A stretch of 64,000 nt of DNA from Lepeophtheirus salmonis (lineage: Eukaryota; Arthropoda; Copepoda; Siphonostomatoida; Caligidae): the NCBI RefSeq assembly GCF_016086655.4, contig NC_052134.2:6262001-6326000 (forward strand), written 5' to 3'. Shown here one piece after another: positions 11,930-22,879 of this stretch; within the stretch, counting starts at the first letter, position 1, and every line of letters starts with the position of its first letter. Under the pieces are notes generated by a model. That model was not told the origin of the DNA. It made no database searches and worked only from the letters and a program-made list of their open reading frames with translations. The position numbers and the translations under genes were made by a program.

Positions 11930-12270
11930 AAAACTAGAACTTGATTTAAATTCTTGGATTCCAGGACAATGGAGTCGATCAAGAGTTTTAGATGGTGTCA
12001 GAACTTATGTTGAACTTTGACTCAGGGTACTCCAGACAAAATAGTCAACCAAAAACTGGTTAAGTGAGTTAAATATCCTTGGACATCCTGCCGTATCAGT
12101 GCTCCCAAAGTCAATCTTGGTGTCCTTGGTCTCCACTAGGCCCTTTTTCAACTATGCAGCCATTTTCCTAACAATCCATGGCATCTTTGAGATCCCAGTA
12201 CTACTAATATCCAGATTGTTCTTTAGCAAATTCATAAAACTTCGTACCCCCGTTTTTCCTCTTAAAATGT
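11930..12270 (-). pseudogene. Possible mariner-type transposase N-terminal remnant
   Basis: On the minus strand, from about 12260 downward, one reads INLLKNNLDISSTGISKMP, IVRKMAA-stop-LKKGLVETKD and TKIDFGSTDTAGCPRIFNSL. This suits the first helix-turn-helix and linker of a Tc1/mariner transposase. I associate the GLVETKDTK wording with such elements from memory. The end (VDYFVWSTLSQS) could be the third-Asp region joined after a deletion. No TIRs were found. The alternative is an unrelated decayed ORF. Confidence 0.4.
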
Positions 12271-12279
12271 AATGGAGTT

Positions 12280-13370
12280 AAAATCTTCAGGTTTTACTCA
12301 GATTTCGTGGTTACAGTTATATTGTCTGTATATATATATACATCAATGATGAGTACTAAATCCTTCAAATCTAGATTGTGTTTCATTCATTGAAGCATAC
12401 ACAAAAATTCTGATTATCAAACATTATTCTATCAAATACGAGGTTTTATTTTTAAAATAAATATTGAATTTTTTATTTTTTTTTTGCTTTAAATATGTCT
12501 GAATAAAATCTTTGTAACAGATTACATTTGCCTATACCGTATTATGTAGTAGCTCAGAGATTTCAAGAGAGGGGATCGATCATTTTCTTGAGTGAATAAG
12601 TTTATTGTTTACTTTGGTGCTGTAGCTTTTACAACACAACAAATAATAGTATGGATTACATTTATTTTTTGTAGACTTTTTTAATATATTGTTAGAAAAG
12701 ATGAATACTCAATCATCATACAAAATTATTATTTATTTATTCTTTCTACAAAGATAATAATTATATGGATTTTTCCTCTATTCGTTTAATTTCAGTGATA
12801 TAGTTATAACTACTCCATGTCCAGTGGCAGAGTAGTATAACTTTCACAAGTGTAAATTATATCACCCTTTACTAAAAATATACAAAAGTATATTGTAAAA
12901 AAAATCGTCTTTAGGGGAATTTTGGAACTTATACCATTATTGGATTAGGCGCCACTTCAGAATATTGTTTGCAGCCTTTCACTACTAGGTTGTTTGTTTT
13001 TTTACTGATCTTATGGTTTCTTATCTTTTTAATTCTTATTTTGATACCTCTAACTTTTCGAAGGAAAAATTGCCGAACGGAAATTTCCCCCTGAAACCAT
13101 TTGTTGAATGTTTTGGATATTTTGGGAATAAATGATTTTTAATAAAATGCCCTTCGATCTATTAATTACATTTGAAATAAAAGTATGATAAACAAGTAGT
13201 GTTCATATTTTATATATGTGATAGGATTTCACTATATTATTATGGTTTTATTTACACTTTAAGATCTTATGAATTAGTTGTCTTCTAGAGACTCACGCGT
13301 ACAAATGTGTCTTATATAATAAAACTTCATATCGACTGATTGTTTCAATTGATTTCGTTAACCACGGGTT
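12280..13370. other. Non-coding; may include the 5' LTR of the next element
   Basis: No coding homology. The last ~150 bases contain a TATA-like CTTATATAATAAAAC (about 13311) and lead directly to a primer-binding-site-like motif. This is how a retroelement LTR would end, but no matching 3' LTR was found. Confidence 0.3.
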
Positions 13371-13376
13371 AGTATA

Positions 13377-13387
13377 TGGCGCAGTCG
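13377..13387 (+). promoter_or_regulatory. Retrotransposon primer-binding-site-like motif
   Basis: TGGCGCAGTCG is the primer-binding-site wording seen in several arthropod Ty3/gypsy elements, where a host tRNA primes minus-strand synthesis. It sits 26 bases before the first ATG of the gag-pol remnant, in the right place and orientation. Identity of the priming tRNA is not claimed. Confidence 0.5.
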
Positions 13388-14039
13388 ACAATGAAGTCTG
13401 GTTAGATCTGTAATGGATTTGATGTCGCTAGTTGGAGTCACAAAAAGAGTAAAAGATTTTACTGTGCTAAGTTTTCAACGCAATTTTTTTCAAAATAGCT
13501 TTCACGCAACCTATTTTCAACCATTCTTATATCTTTACTTTTTTACTCATACTCTGAAACTGAACATAGTACCTACTGATCCGAGCAAATCGATAAACAT
13601 GCTCAGGTGAACTCAAAAAGTTCCGTTACGCATTACTCAAAATAGATTAATATCATATTAAAAAAGGTTATTCAATACCTGATAAAGAAGCCAAACTCAT
13701 TAAAAGAAATCACAAACCCTTGGCGTATCTCATATGAGCAATACATTAAAGCCAAGAAGGTCGTTCACTCTCCAAGAATTAAATTCGTGGACAAACAAAT
13801 TTGATACTTAATTTAAGCATTATGAGAAGCATCTTTCTGTACAGAATGCTGTAGTGAAACGGTAATTTATTAACAATTTGATTGAGAATCGATTAGTGAT
13901 CTTCAAAAAAAAGATGAGTTCATACATGAATCATCAATTTTAGGAAAGGATGCATGCTTGGAGTAGTTTCGACAAATCTTTTTACAAGATACCCTCTTTT
14001 TTGTCGATGTTATCATGTTCAACGTTATATACAGGAACT

Positions 14040-14300
14040 TGGACTTGGAAAAAAATTCTGAATGGCAGGCTGTAAAGTTATCAAGGGCCAGAGAATGTGA
14101 ACCAAAATAAAATCACGAGGGAAGAAATGATTTTACTAGAATTGATTCGAGGCGTGGCATAGGATAATATCAGATCTGAATTTTTAAAACAAAAGGATCC
14201 GACTTTATACGATGAGGTACTACTTGGATGGAAAATACTTCGGAGTTGAAGGATTATTCCAAAGAGTTTTACATGCATCCCAAAAGTTTTTATTAAACAT
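14040..14300 (+). pseudogene. Gag remnant of Ty3/gypsy element
   Basis: From 14121 the frame reads EEMILLELIRGVA, a stop, then DNIRSEFLKQKDPTLYDEV. This is the nucleocapsid-proximal part of many arthropod gypsy gag proteins (pattern xLLxELIRGx..xxLRxEFLKQKDPTL). Upstream, the open frame 13413-13610 may be the gag N-terminus, but its sequence is not diagnostic. No zinc knuckle or protease was recognised between here and the reverse transcriptase. The minus-strand open frame 14081-14278 is a shadow. Confidence 0.6.
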
Positions 14301-14338
14301 ATTGGAATTTATAATATCTTCTACCTAGAGAGATAATC

Positions 14339-14785
14339 TTGAAAGCCATTTATCTTTTTAAAATTGTGTTTGATAATGAAATTGATGGACAACTCAAGGT
14401 CATCAAAGGTGGTCCTATGAAAATTCATCTGAAACCATGTCCAATCAAACTGTTAAACGTTTACCTTGATTGCAAAACTCCATATACATTTCAAGATGCT
14501 ACAAAGAGCAAGCTCGAAGGAAATGAAGCTCTTGGAGTTAGTGAAAAATCCATGAGGTCTCGGAGTGATTTATCCGATATCGTTTGCTCCAAAAAGTGAC
14601 TGCAAGATAAGGAAAGTGATAGACCTTATTGAACTTAAGAAAAAGTTAGTTCGCCCTACAAATTCGTTCGCTGCTCCAAAGGACATAATAGTATCTATTC
14701 GTTCCGAAACAAAGTGTTTTTCTGCATACGACTGTGATATTAAATATGCATTGGTTCCTCTTCATGTTCTTTTTTTTTTTTTTTT
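14339..14785 (+). pseudogene. Reverse transcriptase, N-terminal half
   Basis: The frame from 14339 reads KGGPMKIHLKPCP, then TPYTFQDATKSKLE (the 'IPxAxRDxVKAELD' block). After a frameshift near 14565 come APKSDCKIRKVIDLIELKKK, VRPTNSFAAPKD and FSAYDCDIKYALVPLH, where the Asp is motif A. Motifs B and C (YxDD) are absent because the sequence runs into the T/G homopolymer at 14770. At least one frameshift is present, so the protein cannot be made intact. Confidence 0.8.
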
Positions 14786-14799
14786 GGGGGGGATTGATG

Positions 14800-15265
14800 A
14801 CCGAAAACGAGCAATAGATCCAGTCAAGGATGCTCTTATTAATCCTAATGGGACTTTCTTAGTCATTTTAATCTAAGTTTACCCGTTCAACTATTGACTG
14901 ATGCATGTCGCACTAGCATTGGATATATAACTTTTCAGTAAAATTCAAATAATTTATCTAAAAATAACAAACTTAATCAAACAATCACTTGTGGTTCACG
15001 TTTTTAAAGTCCTGCTGAAAAAAATTATACTGTTATCGAACTTGAGTGTCTTGCTATTCAATGGGCAGTCCTTTATCTCGCTGTTAAGTATTTTGACATT
15101 ATAACTGATCGTAAACCTCTCGTTGGTGTCATGAATGGGGAAAATATAGATGTAATCGATAATACAAGGATTCAGAGAATGCTGTCAATGTTATTGGGAT
15201 TTACATATACTGTTATATGGGTCCTTCGTAAAAAGGTCGTTAAAGCATACTCTTGCACCTATCTT
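14800..15265 (+). pseudogene. RNase H domain of Ty3/gypsy element
   Basis: After VKDALINPNGTFL and a frameshift near 14858, the sequence reads HFNLSLPVQLLTDACRTSIG, ITCGSRF, SPAEKNYTVIELECLAIQWA and FDIITDRKPLVGVMNG, then RIQRMLSMLLGFTYTV. The catalytic acidic residues of retroelement RNase H are all visible: Asp in LLTDA, Glu in IELE, Asp in ITDRK. This is the best-preserved domain of the element. The usual ADALSR ending is degraded (KAYSCTYLL) and integrase does not follow. Confidence 0.85.
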
Positions 15266-15279
15266 CTTTGACCGTTACA

Positions 15280-17930
15280 ATGTTTTGTCAGGGTAGGATT
15301 TGCAAATTGGATTTGCTACATTGCATGGGCTGAAAATAGCTTGTAGAATTTAGGACGTCATCTCGAATTTAGATATAGTAATATAAAGCCTTTTTTTTAT
15401 TAAAATTGGCATCTAAGATTTTTAATTTGGTCATTTGTGACTGCATATTTTCTTTGGACCTTTTCTATATTTAAACATATACTTTTTTAAACTTATTTTC
15501 ATTTTTAAATGTGTTATTTTCGAGTATTTTATTAATTTAGGCCGAGTGTTGTGGAATCTAACATAATGTTTGGGATATTGAAATTGGATTGTACATGCTC
15601 TGATCTGGTGATATCAAAGAATTTTCAATAAAGTTATTCTCTGTTTAAACCTTCTCGAGTGATGGATTACTCATGTGGAAAATAAAAGAGCAAAAGTTAT
15701 TTCGATCGACTTTCATGTATCCCGACTTCTATGAATTATTACTTCAACTTTTTAATTATTCGAAGTAGTGAGTTTTATGTCCAGTTGTTGACTGAATAAG
15801 TTGTTATTCATTTTGATAACATCTACATAAGTTTTTGATAAACATTTGCAATCCCACAAAATGTGATCGGTTTCCTGAATAAATTGATAGAAGATTGATT
15901 TTTGATTTACTGTCAAAAATAGTCAAACTCATTGTTATGTGTATACTTAATTGATATTCATCTCCTAGAAACGGAACAATAAATAGATAATGGGTGTTAT
16001 AACATTTGATTTTATGTAGTTTTAAGTATTAGTGATGTGTTTTTTTTTTAAATAATAATAAAAACTTTTGCAATGAATGCGTCGGTAAAGTTATTACTTT
16101 TTACTGTCAAACTATTGCACATTTAGTAAAAAAAAGTTTGTATACATATATATGAAACAAAAAGTTTGGTAATCCCACAAATCTTTTTTTCTTCGGAGAT
16201 TTGTGGACAAACGGGTTTCAATATCAAATATATATGTATAAACGAACATATTTTTTAATTATATTATTATGAAATAATTATTTTTTAATATATTTTTCAT
16301 TGATTAAGATATTAATTGGAAAGCATTTTTCGATAAATTATATGCCATTTTTTTTCAAAACATTTTTTACTTATTGCAATTATGTCCTTAAATATAGGGT
16401 GTTAATCAGCGTTCGTATTTCATTATTAGAGATGTGAAAATATTCAAAATTGAAGTGATTGCAAAACTGAGAGTATGTCATAAAAATATGGTAAATTTGA
16501 GAAAGGCCACATTTAACAACAAAAATCACACTTTTTCCTTTCTAATTTAAATCCAGGTAGTGTCATTCCAAATTGAACAGCAAACTAAAAATGAGAGAAG
16601 TCATATTCAGTATGAGGTCAGTCAATTTCAAATGAGAATATTCAAACTTTGTATACTAGCAATACATTTGGGATTAATTTTGGGAGTAGTTTTGTTTTGT
16701 ATTGCATTTTGAACAAACAGCTCGAAATACCTGAAAATATGCTCTTAAATTGACAAATTCCCATTTTGAATTGGATTAATTCAAGGGGTTGCTTCCTCTT
16801 TTTTCAGCATGGTGATTTGTCTGTGAGAGTATTAACAAATGAAGGGATATTGAAAATACAAGATCCAGCCTCAGGGGATTCAAGAACAAACTTCAATAAG
16901 GTTATTTGGTGCCTGTTGCTGTTCATAGTAAATCTTCCAAAATATATCTCCATTCAGGTACGTAAATGTCAAAGATACGCTTCTAAAGCCACTACATATG
17001 CGAAGATATCAAGTGAAAATGATAAATTCAAACAGAGCAGGCTTTTGTCCTACCGGACTGTGTCATTGATTTAAATAACTCTTGTTCAAATGGGCAATTA
17101 AACGCTTCCAAGTAACATCCATTTTATAATAAAACTGAAGACTTACTTTAATTTTACTACCTGTTCGAATTATCTATGGAATTCATTCTATTCTTTTTTA
17201 TGTCAATGCTAAAAAGGATATGTTCCTTGTATCATAGTAACTTCAAAGTAAGCCTCATGTTTATCCATGACAATAAGGATATAGTATCCCTACATAGGAT
17301 AAGCGTAGGGAATTATTTCCCTTCAATAATATAACTTATCTATACGAATGATTAAAATCCCTACGAGTGGCAGCACTGATTGTCAGTTTGTTAAAAATTG
17401 AAAATAAGAAACCGAAAATGGACATGATAACCTTGATTATTTGAATAATATTTTGAAGAGAGAGTTTCTTATCTATCACGTTTTAATAGACTAACTACAA
17501 GTAACTATGAGTGAAAGGCGTACACACTTCATGTCTAGAAAATATATAGGCAAAAATTATTCTGATTTGGATCTTCAATTATAATCAGAGTCTAGCAAGG
17601 ACTTACAATTATAACTACCCCCTTCCCCCCAATACTTATAATATACTTAAATGTTATTTCTTCAAGAAAGAGAGCATTTAGATAACATCTTAGGAATATA
17701 AAAGGACATTAAAGTGACAACTACAAAAAAAATCGCACGCAAGTTAATCTTTGCTTGCTAATACATATGACATTTTCAAATTGCAATAAATGCTATCAAT
17801 CACCAAAATTTTGCCTTTTGATTAATATGAAGTGTTTCTAATTGCTTCCATCTCAAGAAACATGAATAAGACATATATAGCCTAAAATTTATGATTTGCT
17901 GCCTACAGAGAGCAACATTTAATAAACTAT
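15280..17930. other. Nothing recognised
   Basis: No integrase or 3' LTR follows the gypsy element. A 102-codon open frame at 16766-17074 (plus) lacks a normal start and matches no family I know. The rest is AT-rich with homopolymers. Confidence 0.45.
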
Positions 17931-17934
17931 TAAT

Positions 17935-18080
17935 TAGTGATGGCACAATTTAAAAAAAAAATTCCAATGCCGATTCCAGTAAAAAAGATTCCATGCCAAT
18001 TATTTTATATTTGAAATAAAAGTTAAAAAATATAATTTTGTTGTAAATTTCTAAGAATTATAAATATTAAAATAAATCGC
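17935..18080 (+). repeat. hAT-type non-autonomous element end
   Basis: TAGTGATGGCACAATT starts the segment, followed by ATTCCAATGCCGATTCCA. The same end, inverted, is at 51960-52076, where the minus strand gives TAGTAATGGGACGATT and later AATTCCACATCCGATTCCA. Ends beginning TAGnGATGGGACGAT are familiar from hAT non-autonomous elements (recollection). The matching opposite end was not found. Confidence 0.5.
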
Positions 18081-18236
18081 AAGTCATCTGCCCAACAAGC
18101 TTTTTCAATTGGTAATTTTTCTGAGGGGTGAGTAATTCTACTGCATATTTTCCAAAGATGAGCTTTCTTAGATCCTATGAGACATCACGCATTAAATTCC
18201 AAAAACTTATTCCTTTAAAATATATATCGCTGCACG

Positions 18237-18530
18237 TGCTTTTTGGCTAGTCAAAACATCGAAATAACGAGTCATCTGATATACAGCCCGGATTTAGCCC
18301 CCAATGACTATTTTCTATTCTCATACATCAAAATAAATTACATTGTCGGTGGTTTTCATCGCCAGAAGAAGCCATTGATCTATTCAAAATCTATTTTTAA
18401 CAGTTACCTCAATCCGAATGGGAAAAATGCTTCAAAAACTGGTTCCAACGTATTGATCTTCATGGGTAAATATTTTGAAATGCAAAAAAAAGTCAATTGC
18501 ACTAATAACAATTTGTTTCATTATTATTAG
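18237..18530 (+). pseudogene. Mariner-type transposase C-terminal fragment
   Basis: The frame from about 18237 reads FLASQNIEITSHLIYSPDLA then PNDYFLFSYIK, the classic mariner block holding the third catalytic Asp. After a frameshift near 18405, another frame gives PQSEWEKCFKNWFQRIDLHG-stop, the matching C-terminal block. GKYFEMQ then appears in yet another frame. The YSPDLAPxDY wording places it in a different mariner group from the DD37D copy at 20244. Everything N-terminal of FLASQNIE is missing; the DNA just upstream is a hAT end, so truncation by insertion is possible. Confidence 0.8.
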
Positions 18531-18539
18531 GAGAGAAAT

Positions 18540-20243
18540 ATAAATAGCAACCTACGTATACCAAAAAAATCATTTAACAAATCTAAAATATCATAATAAT
18601 AAGTTGAATGTTATCGTTTTACAAAAAAATATGATTTTTATATTTATAAATGAGGAATTTCATATTCTTCCAAAATAAAAATCAATTTTTACTAACAAAT
18701 TCAAAAAAATACAGTAATTACTGATATAATATATTTACTTCTTTTTCCAATTTAGATATTTCACGGCTAAAAATGGCATTAAAACATGATTGATTTATTT
18801 TAAGCACTGTGCAGGTCACAAAAACAGAAATTTGTGTTAAAAGGGTTCTTTTCAAATTTCTGAGGGTAAAAGCTATGAGGAACTTACTATCTTTATCTTA
18901 GGGCTAAATAAGCTGACATTTTGTTAACTTGTGTATTTAATACAACCAAGTTATCAACATATTTATGTTTGCGAGGATTTAGACAAAAGAACATCTCATC
19001 TCATTATGTATCTATAAGCCTATAAGACAAAATAATGAATTATTAACGAAGGTAGGTAGGTATATACTATTAATGGCTAGAGAATCAGAATTATTTTTAG
19101 TTCAGGATCTAGATATCGTGTAGTAGAAATGAATGTAAAACATATTATACCCAAATGGAAGACTCAACATTTATTTTATTTTTTTCTTTTTTGCTTGTAA
19201 TGGTCTAGATAATAAAAACTCATTTTATAAGCCTTATATAATGGGTTTCTGTGGTTCGGTTGTGCCCTATAGAAAGAAGAATGCTTAAACAATTATTCTT
19301 CAGTGTTAAATAACATTCTATATTCAACAAAACTGTGGGTAATACGATTCGGGAAAAAAACTTTTTCCATAGAAGGAGTAGGTATTGTTATAATATTACG
19401 TTGGGGAAAAAAACGTATTTCTTTTTTTATGCTCTTCTTCTTTTTTTTTTTTTTTTTTAACTAAGAATATCTTGTTCAATATTGGTCAGATCGGATCATA
19501 CACTAAAGTTTTTTAAAGGTGAGAGTGTATAATATAAACGTTATTTGTTAATATTGGGTTTGGCTGGTTCAGTCATGAATGATCGTGCATCGAGTATGGA
19601 GGTTTTATAGGAAGAAATTTGCCATATTATATGTTTCTACAACCTGAAAAGGAAAAATGCGTCCTTTCTGAAGTAGATTGGGACTGCCAATAAAAAATTC
19701 ACTTACGTCAATGTCAAGCAACAGAAATCGTAGTCTAAAGCCAACGAAGCAACTCTGATCGTTGCCAAGCAACAATTGACTGCCAGGTTGTTGTTGCTGA
19801 GTGTGATTTTGTTGGGATGGACTTGGAATAATCTATTATCAGCTTCTCCCCTATGGCCAAACTCTTCACTCTACCCTCTACTACTATGTGGGAAAGTTTT
19901 GTTGTTGTTAGCTAGGAGGTGTAATTTAAGCTCTAATGCTTGTTTATATTAATATAACACAATTACTTCTAACAGATTCATATTTTATAATATTTTTTTT
20001 TTATATCTGTATGTACGATATGAATAATGAGAAAAAAATATATATCATTCCAAAAAAAAAAAAAATTCATCTGTCTTCAAGTAATTTCTGAAAAATTTAG
20101 AAAGATCAATTTTTTTAAGTGCAAGTAATACTCAAATTCAACACTAGGGGAAATAAAGTAATTTTATTGTAAATGCTGATAAATGATTTATACCTGTATA
20201 TTGGACCATAAATATATTTTCATAAATGTTATTCAATGGTGTA
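18540..20243. other. Nothing firmly recognised
   Basis: AT-rich with T runs (19441-19458). A slightly GC-richer patch at 19660-19930 stays open for about 70 codons in one plus frame (LTARLLLLSVILLGW...), but it is Leu-rich and matches no family I know. Confidence 0.4.
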
Positions 20244-20270
20244 CAGGGTTGGGAAGCAAAACGTGGGCTG
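20244..20270 (+). repeat. Mariner left TIR
   Basis: CAGGGTTGGGAAGCAAAACG followed by TGGGC, preceded by TA at 20242-20243. It pairs with the inverse of 21488-21512 (CAGGTTTTTGGAAGCATTAC then GTGGAC), about 19 of 25 positions matching with a one- to two-base shift. Confidence 0.85.
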
Positions 20271-20393
20271 TTCATAAATGCTAATTACGTAAATAAAATG
20301 GAAAGGTTTTGTGATTTTTCCTACATACTCCGAATCTCCTGTCCTCTCTGAATAAGTAAACAATAATAAACATTTTGCAAATCTTTCATCTTT

Positions 20394-21384
20394 AGTGAGC
20401 AAGAAGCCAAAAGGCAGATGATATAAGACCTTCTTGATGCCAAAATTGAGGTGGCAGAGACTATGGACATTGTGAAGTGCTCCATACATAAAAAAGGATG
20501 GAAAAGTCCTTTCAAGGAAAAAAGGAAGTGAGGGACACAACTTAAAAATTGATTCTGAGTTTATGGGGGACCTGAAGAAGAAGATCAAGGAGGACCCCAC
20601 AAAATCCAAGAATCGCCTCTGTAACGAGTTTGACGTTGACAAGGGGACAATCAGGAGGGTTGTGAAAGAGGACTTGGGGGTGTCCTCTTACCCAAGGATC
20701 CCAAGCCATCTATTGACGGGCACTCTGAAGGAAAGGAGACTGCAGAGGTGCAAGAAAGTTCGTGTGTGGATCAAGAAAAATGGTTCCACAGTAAAAGTTT
20801 TCTCTGACGAGAATATTTTTACCTTGGGCCAGGTCTACAACCGTTGGAACAACTGTAGGCTTGGGGGATCACCAGAGGAGGTCAAGGGGGTGTTCCCAAC
20901 AAAACAACTGGCCCAAACAATGGTCCTGGGGTCGTGGTGTCTGACGGCAAGAAAATGCCTTCCTTCTTTTTTAAAGCTGGAAAGAAAATCGGCCAGGAGG
21001 CCTACTATTAGGTACTGAGGTTTACCATACTGCCATGGCTCAAGGAAACCTACCCGGAGGGCAAATATGTGTGGACCCAAGATGGTGCACCCTCACACAC
21101 ATCGGCCAAATGCCAGATGTTTTGCGCCGACTACATGGCTGATTTTTGGCACAAGGACATGTGGCCAACATCTTCGCCAGATTTTACCCCGTTGGACTTT
21201 GCTGTATGGGTCACTTTGGAGAGGGAGACTAACTGGACATCTCACCAGAACGTGGACACCCTGAAGGCCGCCATTTTTGAAGGAGTGGAACAATTTGTCC
21301 AAGGAGTTCATCATCAACTCCTGCAAGGCTTTCCACCGCCGTGGGGAGGCTGTGATTACTGCTGAGGGAGGGCATATTGAATGA
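20394..21384 (+). pseudogene. Mariner transposase pseudogene, DD37D
   Basis: Tc1/mariner transposases cut and paste their element at TA sites using three acidic residues. Homology starts at FSEQEAKRQMI (20391); the expected start codon is replaced by TTT. Next come IDSEFMGDLKKKIKEDPTKS (second HTH), KRLQRCKKVRVWIKKNG-like text, FSDENIF (first Asp), VWTQDGAPSH (second Asp, about 21079) and SPDFTPLDFAVW (third Asp). I count 37 residues between the second and third Asp. Ending: EFIINSCKAFHRR then TAEGGHIE-stop (21382-21384). Breaks: an in-frame TAA and a TGA in the N-terminal part, a shift near 20530, a one-base loss near 20930, a TAG near 21009 and a shift near 21280. Confidence 0.9.
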
Positions 21385-21487
21385 ACATGCTCACAAAGGT
21401 AGTATCTCAAAGTTTTGCAAAAAAAAAATTCAAAATTATTCATCAAAAAATAAAATTATGGACATATTTCTAAAATCAATAATTCAG

Positions 21488-21512
21488 TCCACGTAATGCT
21501 TCCAAAAACCTG
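21488..21512 (-). repeat. Mariner right TIR
   Basis: Reads GTCCACGTAATGCTTCCAAA then AACCTG on the plus strand, followed by TA at 21513-21514. It is the inverted partner of 20244-20270. Confidence 0.85.
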
Positions 21513-21514
21513 TA

Positions 21515-22780
21515 TATATTATGGGATTAACTCAGTGTGATTTAAGCTCTGCGCTGTTATAGTCTTTCGAAAATATGACGTAAGAAATAAAAGGTGTTGT
21601 AAAACTAAATTCATAATTTTGATGGATTTTTTTTCCATTAATGATTAACTCCTTAGTAATCAAAACAAAGCTTACATGACGGTTTGGACTCTATGATCTT
21701 CATTATTTTTTCAACATTTTCAAAAACTCATTTTCCAGATTGTGACTTGAATCTTTGACATTAAAGTTATCAGAAGAATACACAAAATGTAGATTGGCAG
21801 TTACAGTATCCGAACAAAAACTATTCACCTCTTCACCTGCTTGGCTTGCATTTTAGCCTTAATCGAAGAAAAACTGTTTAGATTGTATTTTAATTCTTAA
21901 GAAAACTTTTACAAACCTTTTAAAAACTTCCATCCATCAAAATCCCTCATTTTGTTACTATATTAGGAACCCTACACAGATACATACAATCGATCCCTTA
22001 TACATATATATGCCCCTTTCATACTTTTTATCCTTTCAAGCTGAACTAGCTTCAAGACATGATTTAATTTGAAAAAGTCCCAATTTCATTAAAAATAAAA
22101 AACGAAGTTTATAATTTGTTGATATATATAAGATTAATCAACAAATAAATCTTTGGAACTCCATATATAGTTGTAGTAGTACTTAACAAGCCGATCGCGA
22201 ATCTGTAATTATTAATTCATATCGAAGCATGTTTTTGAGGATTTTCAATTTGATTTTTTTTTAAATATTATTACCCTTTACCAATTATTTATAAGTTAAA
22301 GTTTGAATATTACTATCACTCAATCTGAACTAGGAAATTAAGATCAATATTCACATTTTATGTGGAGTTACAGTAAATATATTCTGCTTTTATATACTAA
22401 AAAAATAAACATAAAATCAACAAAGTAATTCTAACTATTCGAAGAATATTTTTGGAGGAGAGCAGCTTAGCTGCGTTAACGGTTCATTAAATTAGTTGTA
22501 AGCTGCTAGGAAATTAATGAATTAGCCATGTATTTGAGAATTACTGAGATGTTGATCCTCAATTCTACTCATAGTCCTTTGGGGACTCTACATAAAACTC
22601 CTCAACAAATCAAAAGTATTACTTTGCGTCTTTCACGCATTTGTGAGTACATTATAATTAAAACTATGTTTTCAATAAAAGAATAACCATAACAGCTTCG
22701 GGAAATAAAAACACTGTTCAAGTTGCAACTATAGTAAATATTACGCTAAGGTAATAAACTTAACAAGTGGATATATTTCC
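21515..22780. other. Nothing recognised
   Basis: AT-rich. A segment at 22450-22500 (GAGAGCAGCTTAGCTG...GGTTCATTAAATTA) resembles 25150-25190 and, inverted, about 8336, suggesting a very old dispersed repeat. Confidence 0.4.
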
Positions 22781-22785
22781 TTCTC

Positions 22786-22873
22786 TAGAAGCGATTGGGT
22801 TTCGAACCTACAAACTGATTTAGGAATGATATTTTTCCCCCGAGTGCATTATAAACTGAGCTACGTCATTCCC
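22786..22873 (-). repeat. tRNA-like segment, possible SINE head or tRNA pseudogene
   Basis: On the minus strand a box-A-like TAGCTCAGTTTATAATGC (22863-22846) is followed about 40 bases later by GGTTCGAAACC, an excellent box B / T-loop. The acceptor ends (GGGAATG at the 5' side) do not pair with the 3' side and the anticodon arm is not convincing. It is therefore unlikely to be a working tRNA gene. A tRNA-derived SINE head or a decayed tRNA are the alternatives. Confidence 0.35.
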
Positions 22874-22879
22874 TCTCAA

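Larger units (their letters stand above)
13413..15270 (+). mobile_element. Ty3/gypsy retrotransposon remnant, internally deleted
   Basis: Plus-strand order: primer-binding-site-like motif, possible gag start (ATG 13413), gag block at 14121-14219, reverse transcriptase fingers and motif A at 14339-14766, then a jump to the end of the connection region and RNase H at 14810-15260. The catalytic YxDD part and thumb of the reverse transcriptase are missing. The junction is a run of 16 T then 7 G (14770-14792). Integrase was not found. It is a different lineage from the element at 1.9-4.1 kb: the motif wording differs throughout. Confidence 0.8.
20244..21512 (+). mobile_element. Mariner element with both TIRs, DD37D type
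   Basis: A complete 1.27-kb mariner-size element bounded by imperfect terminal inverted repeats and flanked on both sides by TA, the mariner target site. Its single gene is a decayed transposase with the same orientation. It is clearly GC-richer than the flanks. The flanking AT-rich DNA shows nothing else. It is the only element in the window where ends, target site and all main transposase blocks are visible together. Confidence 0.9.

Noticed and set aside
12806..12835. ACTACTC...GAGTAGT inverse heptamers
   Set aside because: Arms are too short to be distinguished from chance in 64 kb and no element boundary follows.
20229..20642. 137-codon minus-strand open frame, among the longest in the window
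   Set aside because: It runs antisense through the left TIR and the N-terminal part of the plus-strand mariner transposase, whose homology is clear. The antisense frame has no recognisable domain.
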